From contig JAAYEY010000238.1 of the NCBI GenBank assembly GCA_012728505.1, positions 1 to 11,599 of the forward strand: a stretch of 11,599 nt of DNA. The letters run 5' to 3'. Below are positions 1 through 6,452 of this stretch, piece after piece. The position numbers were made by a program, and so were the translations under genes. Within the stretch, counting starts at the first letter, position 1. The number at the start of each line of letters is the position of its first letter. This DNA is from Synergistaceae bacterium (lineage in GTDB: Bacteria; Synergistota; Synergistia; Synergistales; Synergistaceae). The notes beneath the pieces are model-generated. The model was not told the DNA's origin. It did not search any database and saw only the letters and a list, made by a program, of their open reading frames with translations.

Positions 1-15
1 GGGCCGCTTCGCATT

Positions 16-83
16 GCGTCTTGGTTAGTGGCGCGGGAATCAATTGGGAATCGGTTGGTTATCTATTGGGGAGTCAATTGGTA
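16..83 (-). repeat. Dispersed repeat copy R1 (11-12-bp degenerate units plus terminal hairpin)
   Basis: Read on the minus strand, positions 83 to 35 contain four head-to-tail degenerate units of 11-12 bp with consensus roughly CAAYYGAYTMC. They are followed by a GC-rich segment (34-16) that begins GCGCCACTAACC and ends in GACGC. The same arrangement occurs in plus orientation near 266-341 (R2) and 2775-2829 (R3). The GC-rich end closely matches R3 (GCGSCACTWAYCAMGMCGC, allowing substitutions). The hairpin potential here is weak, three outer GCG/CGC pairs plus scattered pairs. The copy may extend beyond the left window edge. I do not recognise a named family. Confidence 0.6.
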
Positions 84-150
84 ATATTAACAAAAAAACC
101 TAAAACTGCCACCCGTGGGGACTAAAATGCCCGTCATACCGCACTTCCAC

Positions 151-190
151 CCTCCCCAGCTCGAAGGCATACGCGGGGAGGCTGTTTTTT
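151..190 (+). terminator. Possible rho-independent terminator
   Basis: CCTCCCC (151-157) pairs perfectly with GGGGAGG (175-181) across a 17-nt loop and is followed by CTGTTTTTT. That is a 7-bp GC-rich stem and a T-tract for plus-strand transcription. No plus-strand gene ends inside the window before it, so it would serve a gene left of the window, or it may be part of the repeat R2 that starts directly after it. The long loop lowers confidence. Confidence 0.4.
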
Positions 191-345
191 AGAATCTTTA
201 GTTCTATGATATTTAGAACGAATTCTTCGGATCTTGATTTCATAAGCATTGTTTGACCGATCCATACCAATTGACTACCAACCGATTTGCCATCGACTCC
301 CCCATTGATTTCCCATCAACTACCGAGACGTTAAACGTCGCAGCA
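187..345 (+). repeat. Dispersed repeat copy R2
   Basis: This is the longest pairwise match to R3 (2711-2842), in the same orientation. Positions 208-226 match 2732-2750 at 18 of 19 bases (GATATTTAGAAC, then S, then AATTCT). After a variable spacer come about five degenerate 11-12-bp units (266-325) of the CAAYYGAYTMC type. A perfect short inverted repeat, GACGT-TAA-ACGTC (327-339), then aligns with the GGC...GCC hairpin of R3; both are followed by GCAG. No open reading frame of note lies within it. Its function is unknown; it could be a MITE-like element, an extragenic palindromic element or a structured transcript. Confidence 0.65.
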
Positions 346-737
346 CACCTATTCCTGACATAACGAACTCAATTAGTTCAATCTACTTCGTGGTATTTAC
401 ACCGCTATCCATCTATCCCATGGTCACATTCTCACAAATCATACATAAGATTGCGTTACGATAGACTACCGGCATAAAAACCTCCTTCTCTTGACATAGC
501 ACCGTTAACAAGGTATGTTTTATTCCCTATTGCTTGTCTATTTTTCATACAATAAATGGAGTTTTTCTTATTAACAGTACGGGGGAACCTTTATCAATTC
601 CAAAGCACTTTAATGAACTTCTCTGTCATTTTAGTTTATTATAGCCTACAGAACACATTTGCAATTAACGTGTATTACACTATTCACAAAGAAGATAGAA
701 CTTACAATTAAAATCAAAAAAAGGAGAGAGAGCTGTA
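346..737. other. Intergenic region and putative leader upstream of rocB-like gene
   Basis: This 392-bp AT-rich stretch contains no gene I can support. It holds a consensus-like sigma-70 promoter (491-519, listed separately), which gives the downstream gene a leader of about 210 nt. It also holds a weak possible closer promoter with TATTAT at 637-642, and a minus-strand 20-codon reading frame (475-413) behind a good AAGGAGG. A 51-codon open frame at 556-711 on the plus strand lacks a ribosome binding site and is not called. I see no riboswitch or attenuator that I can name in the leader. Confidence 0.5.
491..519 (+). promoter_or_regulatory. Sigma-70-type promoter reading toward the rocB-like gene
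   Basis: A perfect -35 hexamer TTGACA (491-496) is followed by a 17-bp spacer and TATGTT (514-519) as -10. The predicted start is near 526. The next plus-strand gene starts at 738, so the transcript would carry a leader of about 210 nt. It is the best promoter match upstream of this gene by eye, but a nearer promoter cannot be excluded. Confidence 0.5.
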
Positions 738-2408
738 TTGAAAAACATGGATAAATACACTCAGAACGAGCTGTATAAAACCATTTTGGACATGGTCGCA
801 ATTCCGAGCGTTACAACAAATGCAGAAGAGGAACGGCGCATGGCGAGATATGTCTATGACAAACTCGGCGAAGAACCTTATTTTAAAGATCACCCTGAAG
901 ACTTGAAGTTAATATCGATTGAAGACGATCCGCTAGAGAGAGATTATGTTTTTGCTATCGTGCGGGCCAAGAAACCAACATCAAAAACTATAATTCTCAC
1001 CGGACACATGGACGTAGTCAGCACAACTGCGTGCGGCACACTAGCCCCGTGGGCCTTTAATCCAGTTGAATACACTGAACGCCTAGCTGCAGTATCGATT
1101 CCCGACGAAGCAAGACAAGATCTGGAGACGGGAGAATGGCTCTTCGGACGCGGTATAGCTGATATGAAGAGCGGTCTAGCGGCAGGATTGCATTTAACAC
1201 GCGAAACCGCCAACACAAGACGATCAGACGTCAATATCGTCTACCTTACTGTACCAGACGAGGAAAACAACTCAGCGGGCATGAGGGCGGCAAGCAAGCT
1301 TCTGTATGAATTTGCTACAGAGAACAGTCTTGAATACTTGGCCTGCATAGATTTAGAGCCAACATTCGCAACCAACGGCATGTCGACGCCTTCCATCTAC
1401 TTAGGCACCATTGGAAAAGTTAACACTTTCTTCTATTCCCGAGGAAAAGAGAGCCACGTTGGAGAGTACTTCGAAGGTTTTTCAGCTATTCCTATAATGT
1501 CGTATGTCAATCTTGCGCTGGAAGGCAACCCCTTATACTCTGACAAGCTGAAAGGCCAGCTCTATCCGCCTTCCGTAGCTATGCGGCAGACCGATCTCAG
1601 GCAAGAGTATTCCGCAACTACCATCTCTAAGGGATTTGCTTACTACAGCCATCTAACCGCAACCAAAATGCCATCAGAAATTCTCGCTGAAGTTGTGGGC
1701 GTTGCTTCAAGGGCAGCAAACGAAGCTGTTTTGCACTATGATAATAACTTGAGCATATTCCACCAAAAAGGTGGTATCACACCGCTCAAATCATGGAAAC
1801 CAACAGTGCTTAGCTACGAAAAACTAGAGACATTAACTCGTGAGCGCCTGAGCGAACATGCATTCAATGCATTTATGGAAGACGCACTGGAAGCTGCCGG
1901 ACCTGATGCGGACGAACGCGACCGTGCCTCAAGCGTTATTGATAGTATGGTACGACTCTGTATGCTTGAACCACCGGTAACTATCACTGGATTTCTACCG
2001 CCATGGTATCCGCACCGAACGAACGAAAGAGCATCCGATGGTGAGATAATCGTTGCAGATGCGGCAGATTGTGTCGTAAATAAAGCGCAGACAGAATATG
2101 GAATAACACTTGACGTCCGTCCGCTCTTCGAGGGAATCTCGGACCTAAGTTATTGCGGTTTTCAGGGACCAAGAGAGGAACTCGAGGTATTCGCAAGGAA
2201 CATGCCAGGTTGGGGACGTACTTATTCGTTGCCACTAGACGCTTTGAAAAACCTCAACATACCGGTCATCAGCTTTGGCCCACATGGACGCGATGCCCAC
2301 AGTAATACCGAACGCATCCATCTGTCTTACGCCATAGATATTTTCCCAGAACTACTTCGCCTATTGGTGAACACGATTGTTAAAAAGCATCAAGATCTTA
2401 AAGTGTAA
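738..2408 (+). CDS. rocB: RocB-like M20 family metallopeptidase (arginine-utilization-type protein)
   Basis: This is a full-length 556-residue member of the M20/M28 zinc peptidase superfamily, closest in layout to the RocB branch (Bacillus RocB is of similar length). Visible metal-site motifs are GHMDV (H90, D92), GRGIADMKSG (D142, the bridging Asp), VPDEEN (E175 as likely catalytic base and E176 as ligand), D205 in IDLEP, and a C-terminal HSNTE (H521). ESH at residue 240 sits where the lid/dimer-domain His of M20 enzymes lies. No signal peptide or membrane segment is visible, so the protein is probably cytosolic. RocB is linked to arginine catabolism, but its exact substrate is not established; an amidohydrolase or peptidase acting on an amino acid derivative is the safest reading. 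The TTG start at 738 is preferred because GGAG (723-726) lies 11 nt upstream, whereas the next ATG (747) is 20 nt away. The gene stands alone, with a terminator directly after it and repeats R2 and R3 on either side. Use of the symbol rests on family resemblance. Confidence 0.85.
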   Translation: MKNMDKYTQNELYKTILDMVAIPSVTTNAEEERRMARYVYDKLGEEPYFKDHPEDLKLISIEDDPLERDYVFAIVRAKKPTSKTIILTGHMDVVSTTACGTLAPWAFNPVEYTERLAAVSIPDEARQDLETGEWLFGRGIADMKSGLAAGLHLTRETANTRRSDVNIVYLTVPDEENNSAGMRAASKLLYEFATENSLEYLACIDLEPTFATNGMSTPSIYLGTIGKVNTFFYSRGKESHVGEYFEGFSAIPIMSYVNLALEGNPLYSDKLKGQLYPPSVAMRQTDLRQEYSATTISKGFAYYSHLTATKMPSEILAEVVGVASRAANEAVLHYDNNLSIFHQKGGITPLKSWKPTVLSYEKLETLTRERLSEHAFNAFMEDALEAAGPDADERDRASSVIDSMVRLCMLEPPVTITGFLPPWYPHRTNERASDGEIIVADAADCVVNKAQTEYGITLDVRPLFEGISDLSYCGFQGPREELEVFARNMPGWGRTYSLPLDALKNLNIPVISFGPHGRDAHSNTERIHLSYAIDIFPELLRLLVNTIVKKHQDLKV

Positions 2409-2453
2409 CCTGTCGGCAACTGAGTAATATAGTAAGAATTTTCTTTGGTAAAT

Positions 2454-2506
2454 ACGGCAGAAATAGAGAGTGAATCTACAAAAACACTCTCCTTCTGCCG
2501 TTTTTT
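2454..2506 (+). terminator. Strong rho-independent terminator after the rocB-like gene
   Basis: ACGGCAGAA (2454-2462) pairs with TTCTGCCGT (2493-2501). An inner stem, AGAGTG (2467-2472) with CACTCT (2485-2490), extends the hairpin, and a TTTTTT tract runs to 2506. It lies 45 nt after the stop codon and isolates this gene from the downstream tRNA and operon. Confidence 0.93.
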
Positions 2507-2710
2507 GTTGTTTTTTGCATATTACTAACTTGATTATTTTTGAATTGAGGCAGGAGTTTTTAAAGCTAGGGTAGATAACGTCTAAACTTAAGCTATAGCT
2601 GGATTCTTAACCGAAGAAATGAAATCTGGATTCCCGCTCAGGCCCATACGGGAAAGACGGAGAGGGAGACATTCGGATTTATGAGGGAGAGTTGCATACT
2701 AGGATAGCCG
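2507..2710. other. Gene-free spacer with a TTCCCG/CGGGAA inverted repeat
   Basis: No coding or RNA gene is recognisable here. Positions 2631-2636 (TTCCCG) and 2649-2654 (CGGGAA) form a 6-bp inverted repeat with a 12-nt loop, inside CTGGATTCCCG...CGGGAAAGACGG. This resembles the short extragenic palindromes common in many genomes. It lies just left of repeat copy R3. Confidence 0.4.
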
Positions 2711-2842
2711 GTTTAAGAATCATGGTCTTACGATATTTAGAACCAATTCTCTCTCTTGATCTAACAGTCGTTTCCCCATTGACTACCAATTGATTCGCAA
2801 CCGACTCCCGCGGCACTTATCACGCCGCAGTTACTGCAGTAA
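2711..2842 (+). repeat. Dispersed repeat copy R3, abutting tRNA-Leu
   Basis: This copy is in the same orientation as R2. It shares the GATATTTAGAAC-AATTCT block (2732-2750), then three 11-bp units (2775-2808), then the hairpin GCGGC (2810-2814) with GCCGC (2824-2828) and the trailing GCAG. A perfect 12-bp palindrome TTACTGCAGTAA (2831-2842) follows and may be a local addition, since R2 lacks it. The copy ends 3 bp from the encoded CCA end of the minus-strand tRNA-Leu. Confidence 0.6.
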
Positions 2843-2845
2843 AGA

Positions 2846-2931
2846 TGGTGCCGAGGGGGGGTATCGAACCCCCACGGGTGTTACCCCGGAGGATTTTGAA
2901 TCCTCTGCGTCTGCCATTCCGCCACCCCGGC
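2846..2931 (-). tRNA. tRNA-Leu, anticodon CAA
   Basis: This is an 86-nt class II tRNA with CCA encoded in the DNA (2848-2846). The acceptor stem GCCGGGG (2931-2925) pairs with CCTCGGC, with one G-U pair, and the discriminator base is A. The anticodon stem GAGGA/TCCTC closes the loop TTCAAAA, giving anticodon CAA (2898-2896), which decodes UUG. The long variable arm CGGG-loop-CCCG is the class II hallmark for Leu, and the T arm is GGGGG-TTCGATA-CCCCC. Its promoter is listed separately, and repeat R3 lies immediately downstream. Confidence 0.97.
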
Positions 2932-2948
2932 AATATACCAACTTGAAT

Positions 2949-2977
2949 ATTCTAGCGGAATTACTCATTAACCGCAA
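2949..2977 (-). promoter_or_regulatory. Promoter of tRNA-Leu
   Basis: On the minus strand, TTGCGG (2977-2972) and TAGAAT (2954-2949) are separated by exactly 17 bp. The -10 ends 17 nt before the mature tRNA 5' end, leaving a short 5' leader for RNase P removal. The plus-strand operon promoter must overlap or lie just beside it (AT-rich TAATATATA near 3001-3009), so the two units are divergent. Confidence 0.65.
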
Positions 2978-3045
2978 TGCCTTTAGCTGTTAAAATGTTG
3001 TAATATATACAAGTTGCACGTAAACGCTAACTAGGAGGATGAGAG

Positions 3046-3540
3046 ATGAAAAATATTATTCTTTCGCACTATACAATTAAAGATATCGAAGCGGACCCTT
3101 GGAAAGAGACATGGGACACTCTTGTAGATTTCGGAGAAAAGATGGCTCCCAAACTAGCACCAATGAAGATAAAACTGACTATTCGCAAAATAATACTTGA
3201 CGAAATTAGTCAGAAGAACCTGATGGCAGCCAATATGGTGACGATCCAGTCACCTGAGATCAAAATAGAAGAGACCCCCATCGAAGACCTCATGATGCTG
3301 GAACTTGGTTATGCCGAATGCGAATCGTGCAAGACACCTGACGGAGTCGGATTCTCATGCCGGACCTTGAAAGATTTTGATGGAAACGAAAGAATGGCTC
3401 TGCCGGAAGCATTTTTTATGGAGGCAACCTTACGCGTCGCATTCAAATCAGAGCATGACGATGGCTGTGGTTCCTCTAACTGTTGTTCCTGCTCAGGTGG
3501 ATGCGAGGATGAAGAACAGAGCGGAAGTTCCAAGGACTAA
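3046..3540 (+). CDS. DUF2703-like protein with a cysteine-rich C-terminal tail
   Basis: This 164-residue soluble protein has no signal peptide or membrane segment. Residues about 40-130 resemble the DUF2703 pattern: a basic/hydrophobic strand (KIKLTIRKIILDE), a segment like 'I-x-SPEIKIEETPIEDLM', CESC (C92, C95), FSCRTL (C105), and a LPEAFFMEATLRVAF helix. In DUF2703 proteins as I know them, a Cys pair also sits near the N-terminus; here that segment (residues 17-30) has no Cys. The tail after residue 136 is unusual: C141, C146, C147, C149 and C153 within 13 residues, then an acidic, Ser-rich end, which suggests metal or FeS binding. AGGAGG (3033-3038) sits 7 nt before the ATG. It lies 20 bp upstream of a cobalamin adenosyltransferase with its own ribosome binding site, so the two form an operon. 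Family assignment is from memory of the pattern; function is unknown. Confidence 0.7.
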   Translation: MKNIILSHYTIKDIEADPWKETWDTLVDFGEKMAPKLAPMKIKLTIRKIILDEISQKNLMAANMVTIQSPEIKIEETPIEDLMMLELGYAECESCKTPDGVGFSCRTLKDFDGNERMALPEAFFMEATLRVAFKSEHDDGCGSSNCCSCSGGCEDEEQSGSSKD

Positions 3541-3560
3541 AAAGGCAGAAGGAGAATAAG

Positions 3561-4073
3561 ATGGCAAAGATAAATATAACTACAAAAGGCGGAGACAAAG
3601 GGACTACTTCACTTGGAAACGGAGTGAGAGTGGCAAAGGATGACAGAAGGGTCGAACTCTACGGAACTCTTGACGAATGCCAGGCCGCAATGGGTTTGGC
3701 GCGAGCAACCTGTCTATCACCTAAAACAGCAGAAGATATATTTTTTTTGGAGGATTATCTTTTTAGCGCCATGGCATACTTTGCAGAATGCGATTTTCCC
3801 GAGCCAGATCCAATGATAATGGAAAATGTTTCCTCAAGGGTGTCGGAATCAATCAAAGAGGGACAAATATTCGTAAGACCGGGCGACTCTTCCTGTGGTG
3901 CAGCTCTACACCTTGCAAGAACAATAGCGAGAAGGGCGGAACGCATAGCAACACCCCTTTACCGAGAAGAACTTATAACTGAGAAGAGCTATGCCTTTTT
4001 GAATCGGCTCTCTGATGTTATTTATATTATTTCTCTGAAGGTCGATGAAGAAGAAAAAGAAGCGAAGAATTAA
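3561..4073 (+). CDS. PduO-type ATP:cob(I)alamin (corrinoid) adenosyltransferase
   Basis: This enzyme transfers the 5'-deoxyadenosyl group of ATP to cob(I)alamin, giving adenosylcobalamin for mutases, eliminases and aminomutases. At 170 residues it is slightly shorter than typical single-domain PduO proteins but complete. Visible family motifs are the N-terminal ATP loop TTKGGDKGTTSLGNG (7-21), a following KDDRRVELYGTLDE (26-39), the helix LHLARTIARRAER (116-128; Arg-rich ATP/intersubunit site), and FLNRLSDVIYI (146-156). These proteins form all-alpha trimers in the cytosol. AAGGAG (3549-3554) is 6 nt before the ATG. It is second in an operon with the Cys-rich DUF2703-like gene and last before a GC-rich terminator. 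No cobalamin riboswitch is visible upstream. Confidence 0.93.
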   Translation: MAKINITTKGGDKGTTSLGNGVRVAKDDRRVELYGTLDECQAAMGLARATCLSPKTAEDIFFLEDYLFSAMAYFAECDFPEPDPMIMENVSSRVSESIKEGQIFVRPGDSSCGAALHLARTIARRAERIATPLYREELITEKSYAFLNRLSDVIYIISLKVDEEEKEAKN

Positions 4074-4075
4074 CT

Positions 4076-4106
4076 AAAAAGAGGGCGGCTTCGGCCGCCT
4101 TTTTCA
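4076..4106. terminator. Bidirectional rho-independent terminator between convergent operons
   Basis: GGCGGC (4084-4089), a TTCG tetraloop and GCCGCC (4094-4099) form a very stable hairpin. It is flanked by an A-run on the left and a T-run on the right, so U-tracts follow the stem in both directions. It lies 10 nt after the adenosyltransferase stop and 18 nt after the rarA stop. Confidence 0.95.
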
Positions 4107-4117
4107 TTTAAACTTTT

Positions 4118-5437
4118 TCAGGATAACTGGTCATCAGCAGGGTCATCGGCAAACCTTTTCCAGAACAGTCTGAGCCTTTCTTTGATTCGTGCTTCTGCAC
4201 CAAGTTTTCCAGGATAGTAGAATCTCCTTTGTTCGGGCAGATAAGCCTGCGGCACCCAATGGCCCGGTGAATCATGGGGATATTGATAGCCTTCTCCGTC
4301 ATTCCTGAGGTGGTAAGGCACTTCCATCAGGTCCCCCTCCTGCACAGCTTTTTTAGCCGCTTTTATCGCAAGGTAAGAGCTGTTGCTTTTGGGAGCACAA
4401 GCGAGGTAGATTACTGCCTCTCCTAGAAGAAGATCCGCTTCAGGAAGACCTACCCTGTCAACGGCTGCGGCAGTGTTCTGAGCTACCACAAGAGCCATCG
4501 GATCTGCAAGCCCAACATCTTCAGATGCGAATATGCAAAGTCTCCTGCATATAAATCGCAGATCGTCCCCTCCTTCTAGCATCCTTGCAAGCCAGTAAAT
4601 AGCTGCATCCGGGTCCGAACCTCTCATGCTTTTAATAAGAGCTGATATTACTGCGTAGTGGTCATCAGAAACTCTGTCATACCTTTGGGTTGCCATACCC
4701 GTGCTTTCAGCGATGATTTTAAGTGTAAGTTCACGGCCTCCACCAAGAGCCGTTGCTGATACTGCTGCTTCAAGCCTTGTTAATGCTTGTCGTGCATCTC
4801 CACCAACAAGCGATGCCAGCTTGTTTATGACAGATTTTTCAGCTGTCACTTCAAGCATTCCCAAACCGCGCTCTCTGTCTGCGAGAGCCTTTTCAAGCAA
4901 CTCAACAATATCTTTTTCATCGAGGGGCTTCAGCGTATAAACAACCATACGTGAAAGGAGGGTCTTGTTAATTTCAAACCAGGGGTTTTCTGTAGTAGTG
5001 CCGACAAGTATTATGTCGCCGTTCTCCACTGAAGGAAGCAGGACATTCTGCTGTTTCGTATTGAAGTGATAAATCTCGTCCACAAAGGCTATGGCAGATC
5101 TACCTGTTACTCTTTTTGATGCCTTAGCTTTCTCAAGAAGGTTTCGTAAGGTCTCAACCTTCGCACTAACTGCGTTTATTTCAAGCAGTTCTCTTCCTGT
5201 GGTATGCGACATTATTCGAACAAGTGTAGTTTTTCCAACTCCGGGAGGTCCATAAAGTATGCTGCTTGGGACCTTACCTCCCTCCAGCATTAAACGGAGG
5301 GGCTTGCCCAAACCAAGTACGTGGTCTTGGCCAGAATAATCATCCAAGGTCGTTGGCCGCATACGTTCAGCTAGGGGTATCTCATATAGCCGCATTTCAT
5401 GTTCATTTTCCAAACTAAAAATGTTGCCCGATTCCAT
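4118..5437 (-). CDS. rarA: Replication-associated recombination protein RarA (MgsA), AAA+ ATPase
   Basis: RarA is a homotetrameric AAA+ ATPase related to clamp-loader and RuvB proteins that acts at stalled replication forks. This 439-residue protein is full length. In order: PLAERMRPTTLDDYSGQ (21-37), Walker A GPPGVGKTT (63-71), Walker B AIAFVDEI (115-122), sensor 1 GTTTENP (146-152) and the arginine finger in LLSR (160-163). The C-terminal half has the RarA signatures KSMRGSDPDAAIYWLARMLE, ASEDVGLADP, KSNSSYLAI, PYHLRN and YPHDSPGHWVPQAYLPE. The position after Walker B reads DEIYHFN, where the family usually has DEIHRFN. The ATG follows the HAD gene's TAA with no gap, and only a weak GAAAG lies upstream, so translation is probably coupled to that gene. 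A downstream start at Met15 is possible but has no better ribosome binding site. Confidence 0.95.
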   Translation of the reverse strand: MESGNIFSLENEHEMRLYEIPLAERMRPTTLDDYSGQDHVLGLGKPLRLMLEGGKVPSSILYGPPGVGKTTLVRIMSHTTGRELLEINAVSAKVETLRNLLEKAKASKRVTGRSAIAFVDEIYHFNTKQQNVLLPSVENGDIILVGTTTENPWFEINKTLLSRMVVYTLKPLDEKDIVELLEKALADRERGLGMLEVTAEKSVINKLASLVGGDARQALTRLEAAVSATALGGGRELTLKIIAESTGMATQRYDRVSDDHYAVISALIKSMRGSDPDAAIYWLARMLEGGDDLRFICRRLCIFASEDVGLADPMALVVAQNTAAAVDRVGLPEADLLLGEAVIYLACAPKSNSSYLAIKAAKKAVQEGDLMEVPYHLRNDGEGYQYPHDSPGHWVPQAYLPEQRRFYYPGKLGAEARIKERLRLFWKRFADDPADDQLS

Positions 5438-6418
5438 TTAGAAGATTTTTCTTTCGATAAACCTCGTCAGGTCGAGTGAATTTTTAGGCGCTTTCATCGC
5501 CTCTCCCTCTGTAGTTACAGTAACCATGGGATAACGGGATGCAAGGTACTTTTTGGCAATGGATGATATCGTAAGCCCCATAAAGTATGGTTCAAAGGAT
5601 TGATTAGACTTCCATTCGGAGGGACCAAGGATATAATCGTTAGCTATCTTTATGGTTCCTACACAAAGAGCTCCGGCCCGTACAAGCCAGCAATCACAGG
5701 TAGGGGAGGTGTTGTCGGGGAGTAACAAGGATAGTTCATAGGCTGCATTTAGCCATTTTTCTCCCCTTTTTGCAAAAATCTCGCGATATTCCCACGGTGT
5801 AATAGGCTTGGGGTCGTCTAAGTCTGCGACAAAATCAGTCATTTTTGGGTAAACAACATCAGCCCATGCTTCCCAATCAGGCTCTTCTCTTTCGACAAGT
5901 ACAGCTCTCATCCCTGCTCTCCTTGCTCCCTGCAGGTCATAAAGAAAATCTCCTACTAGAACACACTCCGTCGGCTCAAGGCCTATAGAGCGTGCGGCCT
6001 CTGCAAGTGAACGTGGATGGGGTTTTATTTTTTTCTGTTCGTCTCTGCTCCATACATTATCGGTAAGTTTAAGGCCTATTGTTTTCGCTGCCATTTCAAT
6101 CGATTCTCTAGAATTTCTTGAAACAATAGCATATGGAATATTTTTAGCTACAAGCCAATCAATAAGTTCGAATGCTCCTGGGATCGGTTCCGCCTTTTTT
6201 GCACCTTCCATCTCAAGGTCACATAGTTCTTTCATGAATGCGGTTTGATTTTCAGGAGAAAGCGTCGATGCTTCTTCAAGCAACATAGCCTTGCGTCCTC
6301 CGTAATAACGATTTCTCAATCCCGAAAAATCGAGCTTGGTATCTGCTATCACCCCGTCCCAGTCAAGAATGAAACCTCTTGATACCGAGGGGTGCCAAAA
6401 TGGTGGTTTTATGTTCAT
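5438..6418 (-). CDS. HAD-superfamily hydrolase (phosphatase-like) with unidentified C-terminal domain
   Basis: Residues about 12-195 form a complete HAD core of the phosphoglycolate phosphatase/beta-phosphoglucomutase kind. Motif I is LDWDGVIADT (D19 nucleophile, D21 acid/base), motif II is AIVSRNS (S100), motif III is the Lys in KIKPHP (K132) and motif IV is GDFLYD (D157, D161). A helical cap (residues about 28-75) lies between motifs I and II. The substrate is unknown, probably a small phosphorylated metabolite. Residues about 208-326 lie beyond the usual HAD end. They begin TPWEYREIFAKRGEKWLNAAYEL, include CDCW (241-244) and end in a basic tail; I do not recognise this domain. AAGGAG (minus strand, 6431-6426) lies 7 nt before the ATG. 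The gene is first in a two-gene operon with rarA and its start is about 35 nt after the 3' end of the predicted structured RNA. Confidence 0.85.
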   Translation of the reverse strand: MNIKPPFWHPSVSRGFILDWDGVIADTKLDFSGLRNRYYGGRKAMLLEEASTLSPENQTAFMKELCDLEMEGAKKAEPIPGAFELIDWLVAKNIPYAIVSRNSRESIEMAAKTIGLKLTDNVWSRDEQKKIKPHPRSLAEAARSIGLEPTECVLVGDFLYDLQGARRAGMRAVLVEREEPDWEAWADVVYPKMTDFVADLDDPKPITPWEYREIFAKRGEKWLNAAYELSLLLPDNTSPTCDCWLVRAGALCVGTIKIANDYILGPSEWKSNQSFEPYFMGLTISSIAKKYLASRYPMVTVTTEGEAMKAPKNSLDLTRFIERKIF

Positions 6419-6452
6419 ATTTTTGCTCCTTACTGTAGTTTCCCAATGTGTT

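Noticed and set aside
34..325. Possible CRISPR array from the repeated CAAYYGAYTMC units
   Set aside because: The units are only 11-12 bp, degenerate, directly adjacent with no spacers, and no cas genes are present.
556..711. 51-codon plus-strand open frame in the leader of the rocB-like gene
   Set aside because: There is no ribosome binding site before the ATG and the composition simply follows the AT-rich background.
2790..2993. 67-codon plus-strand open frame
   Set aside because: It runs antisense through tRNA-Leu and its promoter and has no ribosome binding site; the openness comes from the tRNA sequence.
2846..3045. Integrative element boundary at tRNA-Leu
   Set aside because: No integrase gene or duplicated tRNA 3' end is visible in the window; only the repeat lies nearby.
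3309..3533. Antisense open frame opposite the Cys-rich gene, and the many other long frames opposite or within the GH57-phosphorylase, glgA and rarA genes
   Set aside because: They are shadows of well-supported coding frames with clear family motifs; none has a convincing ribosome binding site together with recognisable motifs.
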